Source of the DNA: JBLIRR01 sp049472395
GTDB lineage: Bacteria > SZUA-182 > DTGQ01 > JBLIRR01
Direction of reading: 5' to 3'
Assembly (NCBI GenBank): GCA_049472395.1
Contig: JBLIRR010000002.1
Location: 124,001 to 188,000, forward strand
Length of the DNA stretch: 64,000 bases
The position numbers and the translations under genes are program-made. Under the pieces are notes generated by a model that ran no database searches, was not told the origin of the DNA, and saw only the letters and a program-made list of their open reading frames with translations. Positions 27,915 through 36,622 of the stretch are shown here, piece after piece (the first letter of the stretch is position 1; every line of letters starts with the position of its first letter).

Positions 27915-28736
27915 TCACCATGGGCCGGGGGTAGATCTTATAGCCGTCCTGAGATTACTGGAAGGGTATTCATAGCGATAACTTCCAATCGTCCCAAGAG
28001 TACTAAAGAGACCATAGCCATATCCTCCCGGTGTTTCAAAACTACTGATTGGATAACCATAACTTCCCGGTGTACCAAAACTGCTGAAGGGATTTCCAAG
28101 ATAATTACTGTTATCCTCGACATACCCAGGAGAATAATTTATATTATCAATTATATACCCAGGATTTGCGCTATTATTATAACCTATTGTATAATTAATA
28201 CGATAGCTGTTATAGCCAGACATAAACTTCGCATAGTCAGCATAGTTAGTAACATAACTGTTGTAGCCAACTTTATAGCCCTCATAGCCGATGGGAGCAC
28301 CAATAGGATAGCTGCCATAGTCATTTATAAAGCTGTGATAACCACTATTGCTAGTTGTATAAGCCGACCTTAAACTTGCCTCTGGATTAAATAATAAAGA
28401 TATATCGTAACCTATCCCTGTTATATTTTGGGGTAACTGACTTATAAAATCATTTTTCACAGGACTATTGGTATTTGAACCAGAATCCGGAATGGTTGTC
28501 AAATAGGGAGAAGGCATGTTCCAAATTTTTCCAACACTGCGTGAAGGTTCTGGATCTTCATCGGATTGAGACACATCTTCTGTATCATTCCCAAGATTGA
28601 TTTGGGCTTCCCCCCCATTCATCACAGCAGAATTTTCCAATATTTGAGCGGTTATTTCATGTACTGTACAAATAATACAAAATGTAAAACTGCATATTAA
28701 GATGGTAACTAACCTCATACAGCTTTTGTAATCCAT
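27915..28736 (-). CDS. Exported Tyr/Gly/Asn-rich repeat protein
   Basis: About 273 residues from the ATG at 28736, which has GAAAGGAAAA just upstream. A signal peptide (MRLVTILICSFTFCIICTVHE) is followed by an acidic segment (about 35-75) and then by a low-complexity tail of imperfect GYxxY units (GYEGYKVGYNSY, GYNSYRINYTIGY) ending in SFGTPGSYGYP-like units. No catalytic domain is visible. Such Gly/Tyr repeats often occur in surface or matrix proteins. I do not recognise a named family. Confidence 0.65.
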   Translation of the reverse strand: MDYKSCMRLVTILICSFTFCIICTVHEITAQILENSAVMNGGEAQINLGNDTEDVSQSDEDPEPSRSVGKIWNMPSPYLTTIPDSGSNTNSPVKNDFISQLPQNITGIGYDISLLFNPEASLRSAYTTSNSGYHSFINDYGSYPIGAPIGYEGYKVGYNSYVTNYADYAKFMSGYNSYRINYTIGYNNSANPGYIIDNINYSPGYVEDNSNYLGNPFSSFGTPGSYGYPISSFETPGGYGYGLFSTLGTIGSYRYEYPSSNLRTAIRSTPGPW

Positions 28737-29224
28737 TTTATTTTCCTTTCCAATCTGGTTCATAATATTTGGTATATAACTATTTGATTTCTTGTATAAT
28801 TATATGATACTGTTCGACTTCTTACAAAATCATCATAATTATGGAATTAATCGACAGTAAAAAATAAATAATCTTTCAATTCATAGCGAATGATAATTAC
28901 ATATGCCAGGAATCATCCTGAGTGGCCTCTTAATCAAAGATGTGAATAGTAATCACTAATTTCCTCACCCCACCCTATGAGGTGAGGTTCACGGAACAGA
29001 AAGATCTGGAAAAGAAATACAAAAAAATATTGTATCCATTCATGGGTTCAAAGGCTTAGGATTCAAAGGTTCGGGTATGAGAATAGAACAATTTGAGGTT
29101 CATCCAGGCTCAAGGAAAGAAAATTAGTCTATAAAATCATCTGTGACACTTTTGACAAAAGATCAAAGCAAGCTCTTCTCTCTATATGAGGATTATTAAT
29201 GGTTTGGAGGAATTAGTAGTGTGT
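28737..29224. other. AT-rich intergenic region
   Basis: About 490 bases upstream of the leftward repeat-protein gene. I see no reliable gene. A TATGCCA near 28902 resembles half of a -24/-12 promoter but lacks the GC ten bases away. A run of short TTCAAAGG-like repeats lies at 29040-29075. Confidence 0.35.
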
Positions 29225-29238
29225 GGCATGGGTCTTGC
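29225..29238 (+). promoter_or_regulatory. -24/-12 (sigma-54-type) promoter
   Basis: TGGCATGGGTCTTGC: GG at 29225-29226 and GC at 29237-29238, ten bases apart, with TTGC at -12. This is the best consensus match in the window. Transcription should begin near 29250 and run into the small frame at 29317. No activator palindrome is visible nearby. Confidence 0.55.
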
Positions 29239-29316
29239 TGAAATGTATAAATTGTAGTATTTGGCATAAAAAAGAGAAAATGCTGGCTCGAAATAATCCA
29301 GGAAGGCTTAAAAAGG

Positions 29317-29550
29317 GTGTTACCCATTCAGGAAGCACAAAGAGGTTTAAAGAAGGTATTACCGGCTGAGCTCAAGAGTTTTGTTCTGTATACCCTATCC
29401 ATCAACAGCAAGCAATTGCCTGCCATCATTATCTCTTCTTTAGAATGTCATGAAGAAGTAGTAGGAATTGACGATATTATTGGAAGTGTCCATCAAGAAG
29501 TAATTGAGACAGGAACTATTAAAGGAACGAGAATTATAGGGACAATCTAA
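29317..29550 (+). pseudogene. Small unknown frame, likely gene remnant
   Basis: 77 residues from a GTG. The frame stays open upstream to about 29255 with the related segment QEGLKRVLPI, so QEGLKRVLPI and QRGLKKVLPA form a tandem pair. No RBS or ATG fits. The sequence (VVGIDDIIGSVHQEVIETG) looks like a genuine protein end. It may be the 3' remnant of a longer gene downstream of the sigma-54 promoter at 29225. Family not recognised. Confidence 0.3.
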
Positions 29551-29563
29551 CCTGGATATCTGA

Positions 29564-30424
29564 TTATACTCTATAAATAACTGCCTGTATTTCGTACAAT
29601 CTGCCCCAATATTCATTCTCCCCCTCTTTCCGTGCCCAGGGCCAGTTTACGGTTCTCTCGATTTTATGATCTACAGAGAGATAATTGGGCAGTTGGCCGC
29701 TCTCTAAAGTAATCCAGGATCCTTCGGTTGTATAACGTTTTCCTTCCTGTTCCTCTTTAACCCAGCATACCTTTACAGTGGCGGAAAGATAAATCACCCC
29801 CCCGGGGTTTACCAGGGAATCCAGGTGATTAATAAAAGCATGTTCCAAACGCCTGGCAAAATTCCAGAGATCTTTCATCCATTTTTTGTTTGTATTGATC
29901 CCGGGATAGCCGGGGCCGAATTTTTGAGGAAAAGTCTCCAGGGTGGCTCTCTTTATTTTGGCTTGCAGTTGGGATAGCATGGCGGAACAGATAACCAGGT
30001 CGAATTTTTTCGGAAAAGCCAGGAACCGGGGTTTTGCCTCTAAAAGGAGTTCCCCCAAAGCAGCCAGGCATTCTTCGGGATTACGGCTCTCCCTCGTAAT
30101 CTCCGGGGCCTTAGCTTCAACATACGGGATTAAACCGGTCAGATCTTCGGCAAAGAATTCCAACCGGGGGGGATCACAGGAAAATTTCGACTCCACATCC
30201 CGTAAAGCGGAAAGATCCGTGTCCACCAGGTAAATACGATTGCACCTTCTCATAAGAAGAGGGAGGGGAATTTCCCTGCACCTGCCGCATCCTAAAACCG
30301 CGATCCTCTCGGGAGCAGCCATTTCCATAGCTTTTTCAATAAGATATCCGCTGTTTTGAATGTGCTGCCAGGTATTCGCTTCGTTGATCAGCGTAAGGGG
30401 AAGTTCAAAGCTCATCAATGCCAA
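29564..30424 (-). CDS. Class I SAM-dependent methyltransferase-like protein
   Basis: 286 residues. Motif I is IAVLGCGRCREIPLPLL near residue 41, an acidic residue follows in YLVDTD, and FDLVICSAMLSQL near 145 is the post-I/motif II region. A C-terminal extension contains several Trp residues. The target is unknown. It is the last gene of a three-gene leftward operon with a lipoprotein and a DUF4157 metalloprotease, and it shares their higher GC content, unlike its AT-rich flanks. The ATG three codons inside (30415) is an equally good start. Confidence 0.7.
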   Translation of the reverse strand: MALMSFELPLTLINEANTWQHIQNSGYLIEKAMEMAAPERIAVLGCGRCREIPLPLLMRRCNRIYLVDTDLSALRDVESKFSCDPPRLEFFAEDLTGLIPYVEAKAPEITRESRNPEECLAALGELLLEAKPRFLAFPKKFDLVICSAMLSQLQAKIKRATLETFPQKFGPGYPGINTNKKWMKDLWNFARRLEHAFINHLDSLVNPGGVIYLSATVKVCWVKEEQEGKRYTTEGSWITLESGQLPNYLSVDHKIERTVNWPWARKEGENEYWGRLYEIQAVIYRV

Positions 30425-31444
30425 TTACCTTGCCTTTATCCGGATAGTAACCGGATCGGCAACAATTCTGCCGGTAAAAACATCTTTATCCCAGGAAGTA
30501 TCCTCCTCAAGAATAACACCGGCTTTCCCAATCCGTTTTGTCCGTACCAAATAGATCAGCGAAATCGTATAGTCTCCCGGGGAACTCATCCGGGGAAAAG
30601 GCGGCAGCTTTAGAGGGACCAGGCCCGACTCGCCGGGGGATAAAGAAAACATGGAGGCGGAATCATAAACAGGCGTCGCCATAGAGCCTCCCCGCAAAGC
30701 CATGGGAAGCATCCGTCCCTTCGCGTCTTTTACGATAAACTGATAAACGGGATTGACCCAACCGGAATAGGAATCCTGTTGGGGTTTTAAAAAGGTCCGC
30801 TTTTGGGCTGACCGGTTTGTAAAGCGGGCGTCAAAGGAAATCGCATCACCAAAATGAATAGCCTCTTTTTTTGTTTCCAATTTCAGTTCCAACCCCTCCG
30901 GGGCCTTCAGGGAGTTGTCCTTTTTCATAGTAAAACGTACCGTATCGCTTTTAAAAATCCGCTTTTGATTATCCTGTAAGGAGAGGGAAAAGGAATATTC
31001 CCCTTCCCGGGTAAAGAAGAAATAGGGGTAAAGGGGCAGATAGGCCCACTCTTCCTTTTCAGGCGGAACGGTTACGCTTTTATAACCCAGGGCCGGAACT
31101 CCTTCGTAGGGCGAAGCCAGTTCCCTTCCTCGGGAGTCAAGCAAGGAGACCCTGTTAGGAGGAGCAAAAGCCAACTCTTCCCAATCAAACCGGAAGCCGG
31201 GAAAGGAGATTTCATCCCGGGTGTTATTGATAATTTGCGCTTTTACGCTAACAGGCTCGCCTAACAGAAAACTATCCGCCGTCGGATAGAGCTTAATCAT
31301 AACACTCTCTTCTGAATTTGTCGAATTCATTCTTTTTGAATCCTTTATATTTTTAGTATTAGCTTTACTGCTTCGGCAGGATAAGAGGCCACACCAAAGC
31401 AGGAAGAGCAGTAAAATTTTTTTAACGAGATTTCTATTTCGCAT
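30425..31444 (-). CDS. Lipoprotein with Ig-like domains
   Basis: 339 residues. The lipobox LLSC at about residue 20-23 after MRNRNLVKKILLLFLLW marks a lipoprotein. The mature part has two beta-sandwich-like repeats, each starting with a segment of the kind FLLGEPVSVKAQIINNT and IHFGDAISFDARFTNRS, typical of inhibitor-type or Ig-like domains. The start overlaps the end of the DUF4157 gene by 11 bases. Its position right after a predicted toxin-like protease raises the possibility of an immunity or inhibitor role, which is inference only. Confidence 0.65.
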   Translation of the reverse strand: MRNRNLVKKILLLFLLWCGLLSCRSSKANTKNIKDSKRMNSTNSEESVMIKLYPTADSFLLGEPVSVKAQIINNTRDEISFPGFRFDWEELAFAPPNRVSLLDSRGRELASPYEGVPALGYKSVTVPPEKEEWAYLPLYPYFFFTREGEYSFSLSLQDNQKRIFKSDTVRFTMKKDNSLKAPEGLELKLETKKEAIHFGDAISFDARFTNRSAQKRTFLKPQQDSYSGWVNPVYQFIVKDAKGRMLPMALRGGSMATPVYDSASMFSLSPGESGLVPLKLPPFPRMSSPGDYTISLIYLVRTKRIGKAGVILEEDTSWDKDVFTGRIVADPVTIRIKAR

Positions 31445-32699
31445 AGGGGCTTGACCTTATTTTCGCGATTTCGGTATTAGTTAATTTATATCTTTTGGAA
31501 TTGGAATAGGGGTACATAAGATATGTATCGCTGTCTTTATCGGGCACGTTATGACCTCCGTCATCCAGCAAAATATGCCCGAGTTCATGAGCGAAATCCG
31601 TTATATAGCTCCCTGTACAAACAGCACCGACCAAAGAATGTCCAAGGGCCGGCCAGAATGCCTCTCCTAAGTTTCCCATACTAAGCCCTTTAACATAATA
31701 GACAGTAATGACACCCGCTTTTTGATTTAATTTAAATAAAGCCTTTTCTTCGTCTGTCGGATTTTTCGGGTTTGTAAACTCATCCAGGATTAAATCATTG
31801 CCCAGGACCGCTTTTGAATCGGTTTCATTAACCGTAATCTCAGTTCCTTTTTGTATTTTAACATTAGCTTGGTTATATACTTTAGTACTCGCATAATTCA
31901 GATCCCCTGCCGCGTTTCCGCTGCTGTCATGCATGTGGGTAATGTTCACGGTTACTGTTTTCTGCGCAGGGGTGCCGGAGCCGCCGTCTTCCCGCATTAT
32001 TTTTGATTCATTTCCCCTGGATACGGTTAGGCCGGGAGGACGCTGAAGAATCTGCTCTCGGCGGGACACAATCTTTCCGGAAGGATTATCCTGCTGGATA
32101 ACATGGGTCAGTTCATGGGCGAGAAGAGTTTTACCTTCCCAGGTATCCGGCCGGTACTCTCCTTTCGCGAAAACAATGTCACTCCCCTTTGTAAAGGCCC
32201 TGGCATGAATCGACTTAGCCATAGCATCGGCTTTACCACCGGTATGGATTTTTACATTCCCAAAGTCGACGCCGAAACGGGGCTCAAAATAGCTCCGCTC
32301 CCGCTCGTTAAGGGGAGCTCCCCCCGTAAGATTGTTTATACCGATGCTTGCCTCATTATTTTCTCCGCTGATACTGCCGGTAAACGCCTTTCTTCCTATA
32401 GTAAAATAGGGGCGGGTTACTTCCGGTTCCTCCTCTTCACTATCTTTTTTTTGGATATCATCGGGTATACGGAGTACCTCTTCCGAAACTCTGTCTGCTT
32501 CAAGTTCCGCCGGGTCGCCGGGAACACTGATATCGAGTTTCAGACGAATGAAGCGATCATCAGCCATCCTCTGCAATTCAATAAAATCCGGATTAGGCGG
32601 CAGGGCGCTTAAGCCCTTATACTCGCCATTACGGTCGATAGCTGAGAAACTGTTCTGAAATTGATTCTCTTTTATATGATCGTTTAACACTTCTTTCAT
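31434..32699 (-). CDS. DUF4157 protein with a second C-terminal zinc metalloprotease motif
   Basis: 421 residues. The middle part has the DUF4157 hallmarks: LNERERSYFEPRFG, then VKIHTGGKADAMAKSIHARAF with a strand and LLAHELTHVIQQ, an HExxH site, at about residue 193-204. The C-terminal 150 residues form a different domain with DFAHELGHILLDDGG near 380, a second HExxH. No signal peptide is visible. DUF4157 domains occur at the N-terminus of polymorphic-type and contractile-injection-system cargo proteins, so this may be an effector whose C-terminal protease is the active part. A GGGGGT lies just before the ATG. Confidence 0.78.
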   Translation of the reverse strand: MKEVLNDHIKENQFQNSFSAIDRNGEYKGLSALPPNPDFIELQRMADDRFIRLKLDISVPGDPAELEADRVSEEVLRIPDDIQKKDSEEEEPEVTRPYFTIGRKAFTGSISGENNEASIGINNLTGGAPLNERERSYFEPRFGVDFGNVKIHTGGKADAMAKSIHARAFTKGSDIVFAKGEYRPDTWEGKTLLAHELTHVIQQDNPSGKIVSRREQILQRPPGLTVSRGNESKIMREDGGSGTPAQKTVTVNITHMHDSSGNAAGDLNYASTKVYNQANVKIQKGTEITVNETDSKAVLGNDLILDEFTNPKNPTDEEKALFKLNQKAGVITVYYVKGLSMGNLGEAFWPALGHSLVGAVCTGSYITDFAHELGHILLDDGGHNVPDKDSDTYLMYPYSNSKRYKLTNTEIAKIRSSPYAK

Positions 32700-33180
32700 C
32701 TAAATACCCCCATTTTTATGTTTTTCAATTTTTCCTATATCTAATATTTCAATTGCTACTGTTTGCATTTTTTTCACCTTATTTTCATTTCTATGATTTA
32801 CCCTTCTATTTAAATAAGCTAAGAATAATAAATAATGTATTATCTTTTGTCAAGAGAAAATATACCCTTACGAATACCTATAAAAATTTATCACATCTAT
32901 AATATACAAACAGCATATAAAATGCCATACTATAATCTATTGATATTATTAATAATAGCTCACACAGAAATAAATAAGAGCGTAAATTTACTTTATAATA
33001 CTGTAAAATGATAAGGAATTATGCTTGATATAATTAATAAAAATCAAGAGTAATTTTTTTTACAGTGTAAAAATATGGCGCTTCAATTGATACATTCGCT
33101 TTTTAAACCATTGAGATGAATAATTATGAATTTACTATCATTCAAAAATCCATTCGCATTTACCCCTATGGATTGATACT
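32700..33180. other. Strongly AT-rich intergenic region
   Basis: About 480 bases between the GC-richer DUF4157 island and the transposase remnant. It holds a -24/-12 promoter match (32913-32926, minus strand) and no credible coding frame apart from degraded sequence just before 33181. Confidence 0.4.
32913..32926 (-). promoter_or_regulatory. -24/-12 (sigma-54-type) promoter match
   Basis: On the minus strand the site reads TGGCATTTTATATGC: GG at 32926-32925 and GC at 32914-32913, ten bases apart. It points at the DUF4157 operon, with a leader of about 200 bases. The distance and the AT-rich surroundings leave room for it to be a relic of a lost gene. Confidence 0.4.
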
Positions 33181-34041
33181 TTGGTGATTTTAAAGCCAGA
33201 GACTCTTATAGATTGGCAAAGAAGGCGGTTCAAGAAGCATTGGACAAAAATATCTTCTAAAAACAAAAAAAGTGGTCGAAAAATAACCAAAAAGGAAATT
33301 AGAGACTTAATTTACCAGATGAAAAGAGAAAATAATTGGGGAGCACCACGTATCTATTCTGAGCTTTTAATGCTTGGTTATACTAAAAAAGAAATCTCTC
33401 AATCTACTGTTTCCAGGTACCTAAGAAGATTCAGGTCCAATAATCCAGATAATAGAAAGCGCCAATCATGGATTACATTCCTAAAAAATCATTGCCACGC
33501 CATTTCAGCAATGGACTTGTTTGTTGTTCCAACAGTCAATTTCACTATTGTGTATGTTATCTTTATTATTGCGCATGCTAAAAGAAAGATTACATTTCAA
33601 TATAACCGGACATCCCACGAGCAATGGGTGATGCAGCAATTGAAAAATGCCTTTCCTTTTGATTCAGCGCCACGATATTTAATCTTTGATCGAGCTAAAA
33701 TCTTTTCAGCGCAAGTAAAGCAACTAATAAAAAATATGAATTTAGAACCAAAACTGGTCAGTTATAAGGCTCCTTGGCAGAATAGTATTGCTGAATGATG
33801 GATCTTATCAGCCAGAATAGATGTGCTCGATCATATAATTGTCCTTAGCGAAGAGCATCCAAGATAATTATTAAATAAGTATATCAAGTATTATAGCAAC
33901 GATCGGTGCCATCTATCTCTTGACAGAAACACTCCAAAAGGACGTGCAGTATAACACAAGCCATCAGCCTGGGCTAAAGTGATACCTATTCTCAGACTAG
34001 GTGGTCTACAACATAAATACGAATGGCAAAAAGCTACTTAG
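33181..34041 (+). pseudogene. Degraded transposase with integrase (rve) core
   Basis: The open part (33181-33798, 205 residues) starts with VILKPETLIDWQRR, includes a helix-turn-helix-like NNWGAPRIYSELLMLGY and rve-core acidic residues in ISAMDLFVV and YLIFDRAKIF. A TGA at 33799 interrupts what should continue as AERWI. The same frame then resumes (VLDHIIVLSEEHP), with two further stops, to GGLQHKYEWQKAT at about 34035. The N-terminal part of such transposases is missing. No terminal inverted repeats or target duplication were identified. It cannot be active. Confidence 0.8.
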
Positions 34042-34579
34042 GCTTTTATTTTCAAAGAACAAATTCCTTTAATAAGTTCTTGTCGGATAACCCGACTCTT
34101 TTTTTTTAAATTCTCTGTTTTTATTTTTGTATACAGGGAACTTTTATTCATCAAATCTTTTATTTCGATAATAAATTTTTTTGCTTATTTAATGCCTATA
34201 ATGAAGTATAATAATTATGCCAATTAAAATAATCTTTATGACACTTCAATCCCTTGAATTCTCATATTGTATGGCATTATGGATTGGCTTTGCATAAAAT
34301 TTATACTCCTATATTTCTCTTTTACGATTCCTTATCTCCTTGAAATCTATTGCAAAACAATAAAATATCATATGGCATTTAATATGCCTATATTCATCTA
34401 GATAATAAAATATCCGTTCTTTAAATGAGACGATTTCCGATTATAACTTCTGACATATATAATTATTAAATTTTGATTTATATTAAAAATAGTTCTTTAA
34501 GAAATATTCAGTAATTTATCATTTATTTTAACTGAAACTTTTTCAATTAATGATTTTTTAAAGAGAAGAGAAGAAGAGA
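34042..34579. other. Very AT-rich intergenic region
   Basis: About 540 bases. It carries the -24/-12 match at 34374-34387 and no gene that I can support. Confidence 0.4.
34374..34387 (+). promoter_or_regulatory. -24/-12 (sigma-54-type) promoter match, nearly palindromic
   Basis: TGGCATTTAATATGCC: GG at 34374-34375, GC at 34386-34387, ten bases apart. Because GGCAT and ATGCC face each other, the minus strand also meets the GG-N10-GC rule, though with AGGCAT in place of TGGCAT. The plus-strand site points to the decayed gene at 34580. Confidence 0.4.
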
Positions 34580-35340
34580 ATGAGAAGGTCACAGTTAAAG
34601 ATAATATCAATTATTTTATTTTTATATTTCTCCTTCCTGTTAGTCTTGCACCCATGCGAATTCGTTAAATGTCGATCCGCTTTTCCTGATGAGATTTTGG
34701 ATTTATCTTTTATAAAAAGCGATGAAAAGATATTAAATAAAATTCAAATCTGCTGCCTCATGATCATTAGTTGTATTAAAATTTGGTTGACGAATAATAG
34801 CTTCCAGTTATTCACGGAACGAAAAAGACATCGGCCTTCTCCTATGAGAACTTCAACATGTCAAAGAACATGTATAGTATGCCAAATAAAAAAGGAAGAA
34901 TATTTTACTGCAAGTTTAAAATCAGTTGGTAAATATATTGATAAGCCTATTATTCATATTCATGCTATAACTGCTCTCCCCATTTTTTCTCCCGATATAT
35001 CTATGATGTCTACAGTAATATTGAGGATTTAGAAATTATTCCTTGATATAGATTATGATGCTGACCTGTATAGCCGGGTGAATCAAAAGCTTCTTGGATA
35101 ATGTATGAAAGATAGCAGGGGTATGGAGAATACGTCATACCTAATTCTATGATTTATGTGCAACTCATTTAGGAAGCAATGTCTCTGGGAACAAGCGGAG
35201 GAGTTCACAGGTGAAGCCCTCTCTCATATTGCCTTGACGAGATGAGGATTTCAATTGAATTGTCAGCTATCGAGACCACAGAAGTCTTTTACAGGAAGAG
35301 CAAATTAATCTCCTTCATAAATTCATTGAAGGTATGTAAA
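34580..35340 (+). pseudogene. Decayed gene for a small exported protein
   Basis: An ATG at 34580 after a purine-rich stretch opens a 150-residue frame with a convincing signal peptide (MRRSQLKIISIILFLYFSFLLVL), but the remainder is Cys/Lys-rich and unlike a folded protein. Another frame at 34835-34935 reads AFSYENFNMSKNMYSMPNKK, and near 35000 RYIYDVYSNIEDLEIIP, both more protein-like. I infer frameshifts and stops in a once longer gene. Family unknown. Confidence 0.35.
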
Positions 35341-35429
35341 TATAATTATCTTTGCGGAACTTTTTGTTACCTGTTTTTTAGAGGTAATGATTTTAAAAAT
35401 GATTGAAATATAATTTGGAGAAATATATA

Positions 35430-35873
35430 ATGAGTTATACAATTAATTCTAGATTTTTTATAAAAATATTATCTTTATTATTATTGATTTCTTTTTTACT
35501 TATATCTTTAAATATACATGCCCAACTTCCCTATATGCCTATTATTCCGACTGTCGATATAACAACAGCAACTATCCTGGGATTGTATGACCCGTTTGTA
35601 AGTGCAGAGTCATTCATCTATCAACCATTGGCTGTTACTGCAGGATTGTATGATCCTTTTGTAAGTATAGATGCTGCTATTTTGGGGTTATATGATCCGT
35701 TTATAAGTGCAGAGTCGTTCATCTATCAACCATTAGCCGTTACGGAAGGATTGTTAGACTATCTAATGTTTGATCCTATAGCTGAAGTAGCTGGCGAAGA
35801 GCTGTTATTTGTGCCACCTTATGGAGACCCTGTTTTTGCCACTACTGAAGGTTTATTAGAGTTGCCATATTAA
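35430..35873 (+). CDS. Exported low-complexity repeat protein (GLYDPF repeats)
   Basis: About 147 residues from the ATG at 35430, which has TTTGGAG nine bases upstream. A signal peptide (about 8-31, ending NIHA) precedes three imperfect copies of GLYDPF(V/I)S, two of them followed by AESFIYQPLAVT. No catalytic residues are visible. It resembles the other repeat protein at 27915-28736 in style but not in sequence. A hairpin follows 23 bases after the stop codon. Function unknown. Confidence 0.6.
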   Translation: MSYTINSRFFIKILSLLLLISFLLISLNIHAQLPYMPIIPTVDITTATILGLYDPFVSAESFIYQPLAVTAGLYDPFVSIDAAILGLYDPFISAESFIYQPLAVTEGLLDYLMFDPIAEVAGEELLFVPPYGDPVFATTEGLLELPY

Positions 35874-35895
35874 TTAATACCCTAATGTTTTTTCT

Positions 35896-35935
35896 TTTCC
35901 CGACTCTTCTTCAACTCTGAGGGAGAGTTGGGAAA
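35896..35935 (+). terminator. Hairpin after the GLYDPF repeat gene
   Basis: TTTCCCGACTCT (35896-35907) pairs with AGAGTTGGGAAA (35924-35935), 12 pairs including one G-T. A classic T run does not follow directly, so termination is likely but not certain. Confidence 0.55.
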
Positions 35936-36063
35936 TAAAAATTATTTCCTTTTTAATTTTTCATGGGATATACCTATAGTTTTATAATATACTGGCCCTA
36001 ATTTCCAAAGTCGATAGGCATTATAAACAAGATTGATTGGCAAAATCCTGAAGGGGAAGGTGT

Positions 36064-36618
36064 AATGGAGAGTAATGAATATATAGACCGGAAAAGGCTT
36101 TTATTATTTTTACCGGTGGCGAAATATGATTAAATGTCAGCCCTGATTTTACAAAAATTCCAGAAATAAGAATTTTATATGCAGAATCACCACTTGTATC
36201 ACCGATAAAAAGACTTGATCCCCTGTATTCATTTCCCAGATCATCGAATTTATTATTGCTATTTTATTAATGCCAAATCTGATAAATACTAAGTAGTCGA
36301 GTATTTAATTTTGCAGCTAGCAAGTCAGGGATTCGCGATTCCTTTCCAGTGATCAGCCAGATTATCACGAATTGTATGCACTAACACGTCGGGTGTGAAG
36401 CGAGTTCCCTGCATCGCTGCTATTGCCACTATCCAATAGTCTCTTTTTTATTATATCTAAATCCCCATATGCGCACCAAGTCTTTCTCCGCCAATTTATA
36501 GTTGACCATAATTCCTTCGTTGTATTGGCCGAGTCCCCACCACTCTTCCTCTCGTGCATTTTGGATTCCCCCCATGTTGAGGCCCAAATGACCATTGATC
36601 GAGAAAATAACACGCTAA
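36064..36618. pseudogene. Decayed region with gene fragments, including an amidohydrolase 3' tail
   Basis: No intact gene. In one plus-strand frame, 36092-36259 reads LNVSPDFTKIPEIRILYAES after an in-frame stop, like part of a lost protein. At 36595-36618 the sequence encoding LIEKITR plus stop matches 23 of 24 bases at the end of the amidohydrolase gene at 27561-27584. A minus-strand 82-residue frame here (36365-36613) has no family features. Confidence 0.35.
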
Positions 36619-36622
36619 TTCA

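Noticed and set aside
28895..28925. TATGCCA on the plus strand as a minus-strand -24 element for the repeat-protein gene
   Set aside because: No GC lies ten bases before the CC, so the spacing rule fails.
34261..34300. TGGCATTATGGATTGGC and TTTGC resembling a -24/-12 promoter
   Set aside because: The GG and GC are not ten bases apart in any register.
35880..36260. Possible CRISPR or tandem repeat array
   Set aside because: Only isolated hairpins and fragments; no regularly spaced repeats here or elsewhere in the window.
36365..36613. 82-residue minus-strand frame as a gene
   Set aside because: No RBS, no family features, and it lies in a region of fragments and stops.
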